From positions 62,001 to 126,000 of the forward strand of contig NZ_VKKS01000002.1 of the NCBI RefSeq assembly GCF_019402645.1: a DNA stretch of 64,000 nt, in the 5' to 3' direction. Position numbers and translations under genes: made by a program. Of the stretch, positions 56,029 to 64,000 are shown piece after piece (within the stretch, counting starts at the first letter, position 1; each line of letters starts with the position of its first letter). The notes beneath the pieces are model-generated. The model was not told the DNA's origin, did no database searches, and saw only the letters and a list, made by a program, of their open reading frames with translations. Source of the stretch: Morganella morganii. GTDB taxonomy: Bacteria > Pseudomonadota > Gammaproteobacteria > Enterobacterales > Enterobacteriaceae.

Positions 56029-56081
56029 CGCGGCTAATGAGAGCATTTTCCGGCAGAAGGAAAAGGTTGTCATTAGTCGCG
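56029..56081 (+). promoter_or_regulatory. pnp leader hairpin (likely RNase III target)
   Basis: CGCGGCTAATGA (56029-56040) pairs with TCATTAGTCGCG (56070-56081), and an inner TTTTCC/GGAAAA (56046-56051 with 56059-56064) extends the structure. In E. coli the pnp leader forms such a double-stranded stem, cut by RNase III as the first step of PNPase autoregulation. The pairing is seen; cleavage is inferred. Confidence 0.7.
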
Positions 56082-56150
56082 AGGATGTATCTGAAGGAAC
56101 CATTTCACTACTTACCCCTGCCGGGGTGAGAGACCCAGAAGGATATTATT

Positions 56151-58307
56151 TTGTTAAATCCGACAATCCGTAAATTCCAGTATGGTCAGCACACTGTCAC
56201 TATTGAAACCGGCATGATGGCCCGTCAGGCGACAGCAGCTGTAATGGTTAACATGGACGACACCGCGGTATTCGTTACCGTTGTCGGCCAGAAAAAAATG
56301 AAACCGGGCCAGGATTTCTTTCCGCTGACCGTAAACTATCAGGAGCGTACTTACGCTGCCGGCCGTATTCCGGGGAGCTTCTTCCGCCGTGAAGGCCGTC
56401 CGGGCGAAGGTGAAACCCTGATCGCGCGTCTGATTGACCGTCCGTTACGTCCGCTGTTTCCTGAAGGTTTCCTGAACGAAGTTCAGATCATCGCAACTGT
56501 GGTATCTGTGAACCCGCAGGTTAACCCTGATATCGTGGCAATGATTGGTGCCTCTGCTGCGCTGGCACTGTCCGGTATTCCGTTCAACGGGCCGATTGGT
56601 GCTGCACGTGTTGGTTTCATCAATGACCAGTATGTTCTGAACCCGACGACTGACGAATTAGCGGTAAGCAAACTGGACCTTGTTGTTGCAGGTACGAAAG
56701 GTGCGGTTCTGATGGTTGAATCAGAAGCACAGCTGCTGACTGAAGAACAAATGCTGGGTGCGGTCGTGTTCGGTCACGAGCAGCAGCAGATTGTTATCGG
56801 GAACATCAATGCACTGGTTGCTGAAGCCGGTAAACCGAAGTGGGACTGGCAGCCTGAGCCTGTTAACCAGTCTCTGCATGACCGTGTTGCTGAGCTGTCT
56901 GAAAAAGCGCTGGGTGATGCTTACCGTATCACTGAGAAACAGGATCGTTATGCACAGGTTGATATCATTAAAGATGCAACCATCAGCGCACTGGAAGCTG
57001 AATTTGCCGCACGCGGTGAAGAGCTGACCGGCGAACTGAAACATGAAATCGGCGATATCCTGTCTGCGGTTGAGAAATCCGTTGTCCGTACCCGTGTACT
57101 GAACGGCGAGCCGCGTATCGACGGCCGTGAAAAAGACATGGTCCGGGCGCTGGATGTCCGCACCGGTGTTCTGCCGCGTACTCACGGTTCTTCTCTGTTC
57201 ACCCGTGGTGAAACTCAGGCGCTGGTAACAGCAACACTGGGTACTGCCCGTGATGCACAGACCCTGGATCAGGTGATGGGTGAAGTCACTGACACCTTCC
57301 TGTTCCACTACAACTTCCCTCCGTACTGCGTGGGTGAAACCGGTATGGTTGGTTCACCGAAACGCCGTGAAATCGGCCACGGCCGTCTGGCGAAACGTGG
57401 TGTGCTGGCAGTGATGCCGTCTCAGGAAGAATTCCCGTACACCGTGCGTGTGGTTTCAGAAATCACTGAATCTAACGGCTCTTCTTCTATGGCGTCAGTC
57501 TGTGGTGCATCCCTGGCACTGATGGATGCAGGTGTTCCTGTAAAATCAGCGGTTGCCGGTATCGCGATGGGGCTGGTGAAAGAAGACGACAAATACGTGG
57601 TTCTGTCTGATATCCTCGGTGATGAAGACCACCTCGGCGATATGGACTTTAAAGTGGCGGGCAGCCGTGACGGTATCAGCGCCCTGCAGATGGATATCAA
57701 AATTGAAGGTATCACCAGCGAAATCATGCAGGTGGCTCTGAACCAGGCCAAAGGTGCGCGTCTGCACATCCTGGGCGTAATGGAACAGGCTATCAACTCT
57801 CCACGTGCTGATATCTCTGAGTTTGCACCGCGTATTCATACCATCCGCATCAACCCGGACAAGATTAAAGACGTTATCGGTAAAGGCGGTTCTGTGATCC
57901 GTGCCCTGACCGAAGAAACCGGCACCACTATCGAAATCGAAGATGACGGTACTGTGAAGATTGCTGCGACTGACGGTGATAAAGCGAAGATGGCTATCCG
58001 CCGTATCGAAGAAATCACCGCAGAAGTAGAAGTCAACCGTATCTATAACGGTAAAGTTGTCCGTATCGTTGATTTCGGTGCTTTCGTGGCTATCGGCGGC
58101 GGTAAAGAAGGTCTGGTACATATTTCTCAGATCGCCGACAAACGCGTTGAAAAAGTGTCAGATTATCTGGAAATGGGTCAGGAAGTACCGGTCAAGGTAC
58201 TGGAAATCGACCGTCAGGGTCGTATCCGCCTGAGCATGAAAGAAGCGATCAGTCAGGATGCTGCGCCGGCTTCAGATGCAACCCCTGATGCAAATAACGC
58301 TGAATAA
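56151..58307 (+). CDS. pnp: Polyribonucleotide nucleotidyltransferase (PNPase)
   Basis: Phosphorolytic 3'-to-5' exoribonuclease of the RNA degradosome. The 718-aa protein has two RNase PH domains (about 1-220 and 300-545, with [25 protein letters not shown]-type active-site blocks), a KH domain ([15 protein letters not shown]) and an S1 domain (about 620-690). The start is TTG at 56151 with AGGAT upstream; the protein starts [13 protein letters not shown] like E. coli. Confidence 0.98.
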   Translation: MLNPTIRKFQYGQHTVTIETGMMARQATAAVMVNMDDTAVFVTVVGQKKMKPGQDFFPLTVNYQERTYAAGRIPGSFFRREGRPGEGETLIARLIDRPLRPLFPEGFLNEVQIIATVVSVNPQVNPDIVAMIGASAALALSGIPFNGPIGAARVGFINDQYVLNPTTDELAVSKLDLVVAGTKGAVLMVESEAQLLTEEQMLGAVVFGHEQQQIVIGNINALVAEAGKPKWDWQPEPVNQSLHDRVAELSEKALGDAYRITEKQDRYAQVDIIKDATISALEAEFAARGEELTGELKHEIGDILSAVEKSVVRTRVLNGEPRIDGREKDMVRALDVRTGVLPRTHGSSLFTRGETQALVTATLGTARDAQTLDQVMGEVTDTFLFHYNFPPYCVGETGMVGSPKRREIGHGRLAKRGVLAVMPSQEEFPYTVRVVSEITESNGSSSMASVCGASLALMDAGVPVKSAVAGIAMGLVKEDDKYVVLSDILGDEDHLGDMDFKVAGSRDGISALQMDIKIEGITSEIMQVALNQAKGARLHILGVMEQAINSPRADISEFAPRIHTIRINPDKIKDVIGKGGSVIRALTEETGTTIEIEDDGTVKIAATDGDKAKMAIRRIEEITAEVEVNRIYNGKVVRIVDFGAFVAIGGGKEGLVHISQIADKRVEKVSDYLEMGQEVPVKVLEIDRQGRIRLSMKEAISQDAAPASDATPDANNAE

Positions 58308-58322
58308 AATTTGACGTAAGGC

Positions 58323-58348
58323 ATGGCGTCCTGTAAAAAGGGCGCCAT
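58323..58348 (+). terminator. Hairpin after pnp
   Basis: ATGGCGTCC and GGGCGCCAT form a 9-bp stem with one G-U pair around TGTAAAAA. It lacks a T tract and probably marks or protects the pnp 3' end rather than terminating efficiently. Confidence 0.4.
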
Positions 58349-58429
58349 TCGGCAAAAAAAGCAAAAATGCACTCGGTTATTGTCAGTCAGAGGATTATCC
58401 TTTCAGGGATCTGACTTCGGGAGTAGGAA

Positions 58430-59317
58430 ATGAATTTTTTTCTGCGTTGGTGGAGCATTGCGGCTATAATTTTTATCGCAGGATGCAGCAGCGGTAAAAA
58501 GTGGCACTCCGGGGATTTACTTGCAGTACCCCTGCAGCCATCATTACAGCAGGAAGTGATTCTCGCCCGAATGGAACAAATACTGGCAAGCCGGTCATTG
58601 ACTGAGGATGAGTACGCCCAGCTGCTTTATCAGCGTGGTGTGTTGTACGACAGCCTCGGATTGCGTGCATTGGCACGTAACGATTTTACTGTTGCGTTAT
58701 CAATGCGTCCGGATATTCCGGAGATATTTAATTACCTGGGCATTTATTTTACGCAGGCAGGCAACTTTGATGCTGCCTATGAAGCGTATGATTCTGTATT
58801 AGAGCTTGATCCAACTTATAACTACGCGCGTATGAACCGCGGTATTGCCCTGTATTACGGGGGCCGGTATCCGGTGGCGCGGGATGATTTGCTGGCGTTT
58901 TATCAGGATGATCCAAACGATCCGTTCCGCTCGCTGTGGCTCTATCTCACCGATAAAGAGATAGATCCGAAGAAAGCACTGACCGATTTACGTCAGCGCT
59001 ATCAGCAGGCGAAAGGCGGACAATGGGGCTGGAATATTGCTGAATTCTATCTCGGCGACATCAGTGAAAAGACACTGCTTGATCGGCTGAAGGAATTCTC
59101 AACGGATAACACTTCGCTCGCTGAACATCTCAGTGAAACATACTTCTATTTAGGTAAATACTACCTGAGTCTGGGGGATACGGACAGCGCTGAAACGCTG
59201 TTCAAGCTGACGGTTGCCAACAACGCACACAATTTCGTTGAGCACCGCTACGCATTGTTGGAATTAGCTCTGTTAGGTGATGAAGAACAGGACCTGACGG
59301 ATTCAGATCCACAATAG
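58430..59317 (+). CDS. nlpI: Outer-membrane lipoprotein NlpI
   Basis: TPR lipoprotein that scaffolds murein hydrolases and, in E. coli, delivers MepS to the protease Prc. The 295-aa precursor has a short signal peptide and lipobox FIAGC with Cys19 as the modified residue, then tetratricopeptide repeats (about 60-285). The residues after Cys are SS, consistent with outer-membrane sorting. AGGAA precedes the ATG. Confidence 0.95.
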   Translation: MNFFLRWWSIAAIIFIAGCSSGKKWHSGDLLAVPLQPSLQQEVILARMEQILASRSLTEDEYAQLLYQRGVLYDSLGLRALARNDFTVALSMRPDIPEIFNYLGIYFTQAGNFDAAYEAYDSVLELDPTYNYARMNRGIALYYGGRYPVARDDLLAFYQDDPNDPFRSLWLYLTDKEIDPKKALTDLRQRYQQAKGGQWGWNIAEFYLGDISEKTLLDRLKEFSTDNTSLAEHLSETYFYLGKYYLSLGDTDSAETLFKLTVANNAHNFVEHRYALLELALLGDEEQDLTDSDPQ

Positions 59318-59420
59318 CTGACGAACACTCTTCAACCCGTTAATTTTTCACCATCGCGAAAGTGATGGGGGGATGTTTTGTTCGTTTTATAATTTTATTT
59401 GAGCCAGTTCACACTTTTAA

Positions 59421-59501
59421 ATGAAAACAACCGACATGCTTTCCGATGGGTTGTGTAGACTGGCCGCCATTTTGTATGAGGCACCTTTACATGACCACTG
59501 A
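59421..59501 (+). CDS. yrbN: Small protein YrbN, overlapping the deaD start
   Basis: A 26-codon frame ([18 protein letters not shown], then YEAPLHDH) ends 11 bases inside deaD in another frame. In E. coli a 26-residue protein, YrbN, sits at exactly this place between nlpI and deaD, and the CRLAAI core is, as I recall it, conserved. It may be a leader whose translation governs deaD initiation. There is no strong ribosome-binding site. A TATAAT at 59388-59393 could be the -10 for yrbN-deaD, without a clear -35. Confidence 0.7.
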   Translation: MKTTDMLSDGLCRLAAILYEAPLHDH

Positions 59502-61413
59502 GACTGAAATTTCTTTTGCTGACATTGGTTTATCAGCTGATATTTTGACTGCACTGGACGACCTGGGCTACGAAAAACCGTCCCCGATCCAGCAACAATG
59601 TATTCCGCACCTGCTCGCCGGCCGTGATGTTTTGGGTATGGCACAGACGGGGAGCGGTAAAACGGCGGCATTTGGCCTGCCGTTACTGAACAATATTGAT
59701 CCGAACCTGAGAGCACCACAGATTCTGGTGCTGGCACCGACGCGCGAATTAGCGGTTCAGGTTGCGGAAGCCTGTACTGATTTCTCCAAACATATGCGTA
59801 ACGTGAATGTGGTCGCCCTGTACGGCGGTCAGCGTTATGACGTCCAGTTACGTGCTCTGCGTCAGGGGCCACAGGTGGTTGTCGGTACTCCGGGCCGTCT
59901 GCTGGATCACTTAAAACGCGGCACTCTGGATTTATCACAGCTGAAAGGCCTGGTACTGGATGAAGCTGATGAAATGCTGCGTATGGGCTTCATCGAAGAC
60001 GTTGAAACCATCATGAGCCAGATCCCGGCAGAACACCAGACTGCGCTGTTCTCTGCAACTATGCCGGAAGCTATCCGCCGTATTACCCGCCGTTTCATGA
60101 AAGATCCGCAGGAAGTGCGCATTCAGACCAGCGTCACCACCCGTCCGGACATCAGCCAGAGCTACTGGACTGCTTACGGCGCACGTAAGAGTGAAGCACT
60201 GGTTCGTTTCCTGGAAGCGGAAGATTTTGATGCGGCGATTATCTTCGTCCGTACCAAAAACGCGACTCTGGAAGTGGCTGAAACCCTGGAGCGTAACGGC
60301 TACAACAGTGCTGCACTGAACGGTGATATGAACCAGGCACTGCGTGAGCAGACGCTGGAGCGCCTGAAAGATGGTCGTCTGGATATCCTGATTGCAACAG
60401 ACGTTGCTGCCCGTGGTCTGGATGTTGAGCGTATCAGCCTGGTTGTTAACTACGATATCCCGATGGATGCGGAATCTTATGTTCACCGTATCGGCCGTAC
60501 CGGTCGTGCGGGTCGCGCCGGCCGTGCTCTGCTGTTCGTTGAAAACCGCGAACGCCGCCTGCTGCGCAATATTGAACGCACCATGAAACTGACCATCCCA
60601 GAGGTAGAATTACCGGATGCAGAGATGATCAGCCAGCGCCGCCAGGAAAAATTTGCTGCCACTATCCATGCAGAAATGGAAAGCAGCAACCTGGATCAGT
60701 ATCGTGCACTGCTGAAAAAACTGGTTCCGGCAGACAGCGATGAGTCTGACGCAGATATCGATATGGAAACCCTGGCCGCTGTTCTGCTGAAAATGGCAGA
60801 AGGTGAGCGCAAACTGATCCTGCCGCCGGATGCACCACGCCGTCCGCGCCGCGAGTTCAGCGATCGTGATGATCGCCGCCGCAATGACCGCAATGACCGT
60901 TTCGGTGATCGTCCTGAACGTGGTGATCGTCCGCGCCGTGAACGCCGTGACGTGGGTGATATGGAACTGTACCGCATTGAAGTGGGCCGTACTGATGGTG
61001 TTGAAGTCCGTCACATTGTGGGCGCAATTGCTAATGAAGGGGATATCAACAGCCGTTACATCGGTAACATCAAACTGTTTGATACTCACTCAACTATCGA
61101 ATTACCGAAAGGTATGCCGACTGATCTGTTACAGCACTTTACCCGTACCCGTGTTATGAACAAACCAATGAACATGACATTAGTGGGTGATGCGAAGCCG
61201 TTTAACCGTGAACGCCGCAGTGGTGGTGGTGGTAATGACCGTGGTGGTAACGGCGGCCGCAGTTTCGGTGGTGGTAACCGCCGTGACGGTGAGCGGGCTG
61301 ACCGTGGTAACAGTGATCGTCGTCCGCAGGGCGAGCGCCGCAGCTTCCGCCGCGAAGAGGGCGGCAGTGCTGTTCCGCGTCGTCGCAGCAGCAACAGCAG
61401 TAACAATGCATAA
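59491..61413 (+). CDS. deaD: ATP-dependent RNA helicase DeaD (CsdA)
   Basis: Cold-shock DEAD-box helicase acting in 50S assembly and mRNA decay. The 640-aa protein has [14 protein letters not shown] (motif I), VLDEADEML (II), SATMP (III) and [11 protein letters not shown] (VI), then a DbpA-like RNA-binding domain and an Arg/Gly/Asn-rich tail ([18 protein letters not shown]). The ATG at 59491 matches the E. coli start; the open frame upstream overlaps yrbN. Confidence 0.97.
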   Translation: MTTETEISFADIGLSADILTALDDLGYEKPSPIQQQCIPHLLAGRDVLGMAQTGSGKTAAFGLPLLNNIDPNLRAPQILVLAPTRELAVQVAEACTDFSKHMRNVNVVALYGGQRYDVQLRALRQGPQVVVGTPGRLLDHLKRGTLDLSQLKGLVLDEADEMLRMGFIEDVETIMSQIPAEHQTALFSATMPEAIRRITRRFMKDPQEVRIQTSVTTRPDISQSYWTAYGARKSEALVRFLEAEDFDAAIIFVRTKNATLEVAETLERNGYNSAALNGDMNQALREQTLERLKDGRLDILIATDVAARGLDVERISLVVNYDIPMDAESYVHRIGRTGRAGRAGRALLFVENRERRLLRNIERTMKLTIPEVELPDAEMISQRRQEKFAATIHAEMESSNLDQYRALLKKLVPADSDESDADIDMETLAAVLLKMAEGERKLILPPDAPRRPRREFSDRDDRRRNDRNDRFGDRPERGDRPRRERRDVGDMELYRIEVGRTDGVEVRHIVGAIANEGDINSRYIGNIKLFDTHSTIELPKGMPTDLLQHFTRTRVMNKPMNMTLVGDAKPFNRERRSGGGGNDRGGNGGRSFGGGNRRDGERADRGNSDRRPQGERRSFRREEGGSAVPRRRSSNSSNNA

Positions 61414-61430
61414 TTGATTCGCTGAATCAT

Positions 61431-61467
61431 AAAAAGCCCGGCAGGGGATACCTGGCGGGCTTTTTTA
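61431..61467. terminator. Terminator between deaD and btsR
   Basis: AAAGCCCG and CGGGCTTT form the outer stem with an inner CAGG/CCTG, followed by six T residues; A tracts on the left allow use by the converging btsR. Confidence 0.9.
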
Positions 61468-61479
61468 TGCCCCGGAGAT

Positions 61480-62193
61480 TTAAATCAGCCCCAGCGCTTC
61501 CTTAAGGGGTTTGAGATAGCGGCGGCTGACCGGGATAGTTTCATCGTTACTCAGGATCAGTTCTGCCTGGCCGTTGTCACCCAGCAGAATTTCCCGCAGA
61601 CGGGTCAGATTGACAAGGTACTGCCGGTGGCAGCGCAGCAGCGGGGTGCGGGTTTCCAGGGTGCGCAGTGTCAGCCCGGTAAATCCTTCCTGGCCGTGCG
61701 CACTCATCACAAACACGCCGCTGATACGGGAATTGACATACACCACATCCTCAACCGGCATCAGCCAGATACGGTTGTGCCCGCTGCACGGGATATAGCG
61801 CAGCTGTTCTGTCTGTTCCGGGGTTTCTGCAGGGCGGATCTGTCCCCGGCGCAGCCGGTTCAGGGTTTTGTCCAGGCGCTCTTTTTCCACCGGTTTGAGC
61901 AGGTAATCAAACGCATCTTCCTCAAAGGCCTGTAAGGCGTACTCTTCAAAGGCGGTGAGAAAGACAATCGCAGGCCGGTGGCCGGGATCGAGCATACCGA
62001 CCATTTCCAGCCCGGTGATCCGTGGCATCTGGATATCCAGAAACACCACATCCGGTTTCAGGCGGTGGATTTTACCGATGGCATCAATGGCGTTGGTACA
62101 TTCACCCAGAATACAGATGTCAGGATACGCATCGAGCAGTAATCGCAGGTTTTCCCGGGCCAGTGGTTCATCATCAACAATTAAAACATGCAT
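61480..62193 (-). CDS. btsR: Response regulator BtsR (YehT), LytTR family
   Basis: Regulator of the pyruvate-sensing BtsS/BtsR system, which in E. coli activates the pyruvate transporter gene btsT. The 237-aa protein has an N-terminal receiver domain with acidic pocket DDE (7-9) and phosphoacceptor Asp53 in FLDIQMP, and a C-terminal LytTR DNA-binding domain (about 130-235, [13 protein letters not shown]). It lies 18 bp after btsS. The btsT target is not in this window. Confidence 0.95.
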   Translation of the reverse strand: MHVLIVDDEPLARENLRLLLDAYPDICILGECTNAIDAIGKIHRLKPDVVFLDIQMPRITGLEMVGMLDPGHRPAIVFLTAFEEYALQAFEEDAFDYLLKPVEKERLDKTLNRLRRGQIRPAETPEQTEQLRYIPCSGHNRIWLMPVEDVVYVNSRISGVFVMSAHGQEGFTGLTLRTLETRTPLLRCHRQYLVNLTRLREILLGDNGQAELILSNDETIPVSRRYLKPLKEALGLI

Positions 62194-62211
62194 TGTGTCA
62201 TTATCATTTTT

Positions 62212-63921
62212 TTAGTTATCAGGCGGTGCAGCCGCACCTGCCGATGAATCGAAAGGTAAGGTCAGAATAATGGTTGTTTTTACTTCCGGCTCGCAGTGAA
62301 CACTGAGGCCGTATTGTTTACCATAACGGACTTTGATGCGTTTATCGACCAGCCCCATGCCCAGCCCGTCACTCATACCGGTTGGCTGATACAGCCCGGC
62401 ATTATCGGTGATCAGGATGACAAGGGCATTGTCTTCCGCCCGTGCGGTTATGGTAATTTTTCCCTGCTCAAATATCTGTGATGTACCATGTTTTATCGCA
62501 TTTTCCACCACCGGCTGTAACGAAAATACCGGCAGACTGGCCTGTTTCAGTTCATCCGGAATGGCGATACTGACACTAAGTTGCTCACGGAAGCGGGCTT
62601 TTTCAATCTGTAAGTAAGCATTCACATGCTCAATTTCGGCGGCGAGAGTGGCGATCTCCCCCGGCCGTTTTAAGTTTTTACGGAAAAAGGTCGAGAGGTT
62701 CTGCACCAGGTGCCGCGCCTGTTCCGCATCCCGGCGGATCACAGCCTGTAAGGTATTGAGGGCATTGAACAGAAAATGCGGATTCACCTGTGCATGCAGT
62801 AATTTTACCTCTGTTTCCAGTAGTGACTGCTTACTTCGCTCAAACTGCCCGGCCAGGATTTGCGCCGACAACAGGCTGGCAATACCTTCTCCCAGTGTGC
62901 GGTTGATGGAGCTGAACAGGCGGTTCTTCACTTCATACAGTTTGATGGTACCGATCACCTGCTTATTCTCCCCGGTCAGCGGAATAACCAGTGTGGAGCC
63001 GAGCTTACAGTGCGGATTGATTGAGCAGCAGTACGGGGTTTCGTTGCCGTCGGCATAGACAACCTCATTATGGGCAATGGCCTGCCTGGAGTAGCGTGAG
63101 GCAATCGGTGTGCCCGGCAGGTGGTGATCTGCCCCCACGCCGATAAAGGCCAGCAACTTCTCTGTATCTGTGATAGCAACTGCCGCCACATTCAGTTCAT
63201 CATACAGCACCTGTGCCACCTGACGGCTGTTGGTTTCGTTAAATCCCTGGCGCAGTACACCATCTGTACTGATCGCCAGTTTCAGTGCCTGAGCGGAAAA
63301 GGCACTGGTGTATTTTTCAAAGATGGCGCGCCTGTCCAGCAGGATACGGATAAACATGGCGGCACCGATGGTATTGGCGATAATCATCGGCGCAGCAATA
63401 TCTTTCACCAGATTCAGTGCTTCATTAAACGGCCGTGCCAGTAGCAGGATAATCGCCATTTGTGCCAGCTCGGCAACAAAGGTCACACCGGCAGCCGTCC
63501 AGGGATTGAACAGCTTGTTGATCTGTCCTCGCTTCATATAGTAGCGGTGTACCAGGCCGCCGATAAGCCCCTCCGCAATGGTGGACACCATACAGCTGAA
63601 TGCTGTCATGCCGCCGAGAGAATAGCGGTGCAGTCCGCCGGTAAAGCCGACCAGAAGTCCGACAGACGGACCGCCGAGCAAACCGCCGAGCACGGAGCCG
63701 ATAGCCCGTGTATTGGCGATAGAATCATTGATATTCAGCCCGAAATAGGTGCCCATGACACAGAAAACGGAGAAAATCAGGTAGCACATCAGCTTGTGCG
63801 GCAGGCGGACAGTTACCTGTAAGACCGGCAGCACCAGCGGCGTCTTGCTGAGTACCCAGGCGATAACCAGATACACACACATCTGCTGAAGCAGCAGGAA
63901 AATCAGATTGTAGTCATACAT
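62212..63921 (-). CDS. btsS: Sensor histidine kinase BtsS (YehU), LytS family
   Basis: High-affinity pyruvate sensor kinase in the inner membrane. The 569-aa protein (E. coli 561) has a multi-helix 5TM-LYT sensor region (about 1-200), a GAF-like domain (about 225-355, including PYCCSINPHCKLGS), the LytS kinase motif HAQVNPHFLFNALNTLQ with its conserved His, and an ATPase C-terminus with ENAIKHG and GLGMGLVDKR. The C-terminal AGAAAPPDN is unlike E. coli. GGAGG precedes the ATG on the minus strand. Confidence 0.95.
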   Translation of the reverse strand: MYDYNLIFLLLQQMCVYLVIAWVLSKTPLVLPVLQVTVRLPHKLMCYLIFSVFCVMGTYFGLNINDSIANTRAIGSVLGGLLGGPSVGLLVGFTGGLHRYSLGGMTAFSCMVSTIAEGLIGGLVHRYYMKRGQINKLFNPWTAAGVTFVAELAQMAIILLLARPFNEALNLVKDIAAPMIIANTIGAAMFIRILLDRRAIFEKYTSAFSAQALKLAISTDGVLRQGFNETNSRQVAQVLYDELNVAAVAITDTEKLLAFIGVGADHHLPGTPIASRYSRQAIAHNEVVYADGNETPYCCSINPHCKLGSTLVIPLTGENKQVIGTIKLYEVKNRLFSSINRTLGEGIASLLSAQILAGQFERSKQSLLETEVKLLHAQVNPHFLFNALNTLQAVIRRDAEQARHLVQNLSTFFRKNLKRPGEIATLAAEIEHVNAYLQIEKARFREQLSVSIAIPDELKQASLPVFSLQPVVENAIKHGTSQIFEQGKITITARAEDNALVILITDNAGLYQPTGMSDGLGMGLVDKRIKVRYGKQYGLSVHCEPEVKTTIILTLPFDSSAGAAAPPDN

Positions 63922-64000
63922 TTTTCTGTCGGATCACTTGCCGGAGGAAGATTATTTGTAACTATCTGAGATTTTATATTAAAAATAGTTGTGTAACAGG

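Overview
The window looks like a core chromosomal segment of a gammaproteobacterium of the order Enterobacterales. Nearly every protein aligns over its full length with an Escherichia coli counterpart as I remember it. The balanced base composition (by eye near 50% GC), the order of the genes and the sequence divergence fit the Morganellaceae, and Morganella is my best guess. That genus call is inference. There is no resistance island, CRISPR array, intact prophage or insertion sequence. Genes are tightly packed and most transcription units end in clear intrinsic terminators.

Region 1 (1-17956) matches the E. coli rsgA-orn to rlmB neighbourhood: rsgA (cut by the window edge), orn, three tandem tRNA-Gly genes, a DnaA-box cluster in the position of the E. 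coli datA locus, queG, then the long co-directional run tsaE-amiB-mutL-miaA-hfq-hflX-hflK-hflC, purA, nsrR-rnr and rlmB. The nnr gene that precedes tsaE in E. coli and the yjeT gene that follows hflC are absent. Region 2 (18003-34053) carries the ribosomal/primosomal operon rpsF-priB-rpsR-rplI, then ytfB, fklB, cysQ, ytfK, ytfL, msrA, the outer-membrane assembly operon tamA-tamB-ytfP, ppa, fbp and mpl.

Region 3 (34064-61468) corresponds to a distant part of the E. coli map, joined here at mpl/argR: argR and mdh, a divergent pair of Mu-type regulators (a Ner-like sfsB and a protein resembling the N-terminus of Mu repressor c) with 581 bp of AT-rich DNA between them, ispB, rplU-rpmA-obgE, dacB, greA, yhbY, rlmE-ftsH-folP-glmM, secG, tRNA-Leu, tRNA-fMet, and the translation cluster rimP-nusA-infB-rbfA-truB-rpsO-pnp-nlpI-yrbN-deaD. 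Region 4 (61480-end) is the pyruvate-sensing two-component pair btsS-btsR on the minus strand.

Functionally the window concentrates RNA metabolism and translation (Hfq, RNase R, PNPase, Orn, NusA, IF2, RbfA, RimP, DeaD, RNA-modification enzymes), membrane proteostasis (FtsH with its HflK/HflC partners), envelope building and recycling (AmiB, DacB, Mpl, GlmM, TamAB, NlpI) and DNA repair and replication control (MutL, PriB, the datA-like site). The most unusual items are the Mu-like c/ner pair with its intergenic repeats and a 30-codon reading frame, the datA-like DnaA/IHF cluster, a 61-bp palindromic element upstream of tamA, and several near-perfect inverted repeats outside genes.
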